Shown in pieces: positions 63,983 to 64,000 of a stretch of DNA of 64,000 nucleotides. The stretch is from the NCBI GenBank assembly GCA_022821805.1, contig JAJECX010000003.1:496001-560000 (forward strand). Direction: 5' to 3'. Under the pieces are notes generated by a model, which saw only the letters and a program-made list of their open reading frames with translations, ran no database searches and was not told the origin of the DNA. The position numbers and the translations under genes are program-made. Positions within the stretch are counted from its first letter, which is position 1, and each line of letters starts with the position of its first letter. This DNA comes from Anaerolineae bacterium. GTDB taxonomy: Bacteria > Chloroflexota > Anaerolineae > Aggregatilineales > Phototrophicaceae.

Positions 63983-64000
63983 TGTCCGCGTATTCGCCAA

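Overview
The window is bacterial chromosomal DNA of high GC content, densely coded, with short gaps and long runs of co-directional genes. The best fit is a Chloroflexota (Anaerolineae/Caldilineae-like, possibly marine or host-associated). The reasons are a full coenzyme F420 side-chain pathway beside a luciferase-like F420 oxidoreductase, secreted or membrane proteins with Thr/Pro-rich TPTPTP linkers, SH3b plus serine-hydrolase fusions, family-5 solute-binding proteins with large inserts, and frequent TTG/GTG starts. This is inferred from gene content; no marker gene in the window settles the taxonomy. No transposase, phage gene, CRISPR array or rRNA was seen.

Region 1 (1-16.9 kb) is an accessory catabolic island. 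It holds a truncated zinc alcohol dehydrogenase, a GntR/FCD regulator, two oligopeptide-type ABC permeases on the minus strand, an enolase-superfamily enzyme, a small secreted protein, two tandem paralogous family-5 solute-binding proteins, a GH117/GH43-like beta-propeller hydrolase, a sulfatase, a TIM-barrel-like hydrolase, and on the minus strand the two ATPases of the transporter plus a small membrane protein. Together these look like uptake and breakdown of a sulfated oligosaccharide.

Region 2 (17-33 kb) is mostly housekeeping: tRNA-Val, dCTP deaminase, ArgS, a methyltransferase, an MsbA-like ABC exporter, a six-hairpin glucosidase-like enzyme, a lipoprotein, a DUF971 protein, a MaoC hydratase, GalT, an SH3b/beta-lactamase-like protein, tRNA-Leu, an FtsB-like protein, a YgfZ-like folate protein, guanylate kinase and FolD.

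Region 3 (33.9-58.7 kb) is the most interesting. It is about 25 kb, all on the plus strand, and contains no regulator gene. It combines purine catabolism (8-oxoguanine deaminase, adenine deaminase, YgeY-type hydrolase, YgeW-type carbamoyltransferase, carbamate kinase, SsnA, xanthine dehydrogenase with a fused FAD/2Fe-2S subunit, and a YqeC-MocA fusion) with a five-gene block for F420 (NpdG, CofE, an FbiB-type nitroreductase, CofD, CofC) and an F420-type oxidoreductase. A 584-residue protein whose second half resembles a nucleoside phosphorylase lies between the two xanthine dehydrogenase genes. The set resembles the anaerobic purine/urate degradation and selenium-linked molybdenum hydroxylase clusters known from enterobacteria and clostridia. 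The hyuA and ygfK genes and a recognisable ygeX are absent from the window; two PLP fold-type II enzymes are present instead.

Region 4 (58.7-64 kb) carries a two-TM potassium channel with tandem RCK domains (minus), a trimeric-type purine nucleoside phosphorylase coupled to a membrane protein (plus), and FabH (minus). A family of short GC-rich palindromes (GGGCGAGC...GCTCGCCC) recurs in intergenic gaps across the whole window.
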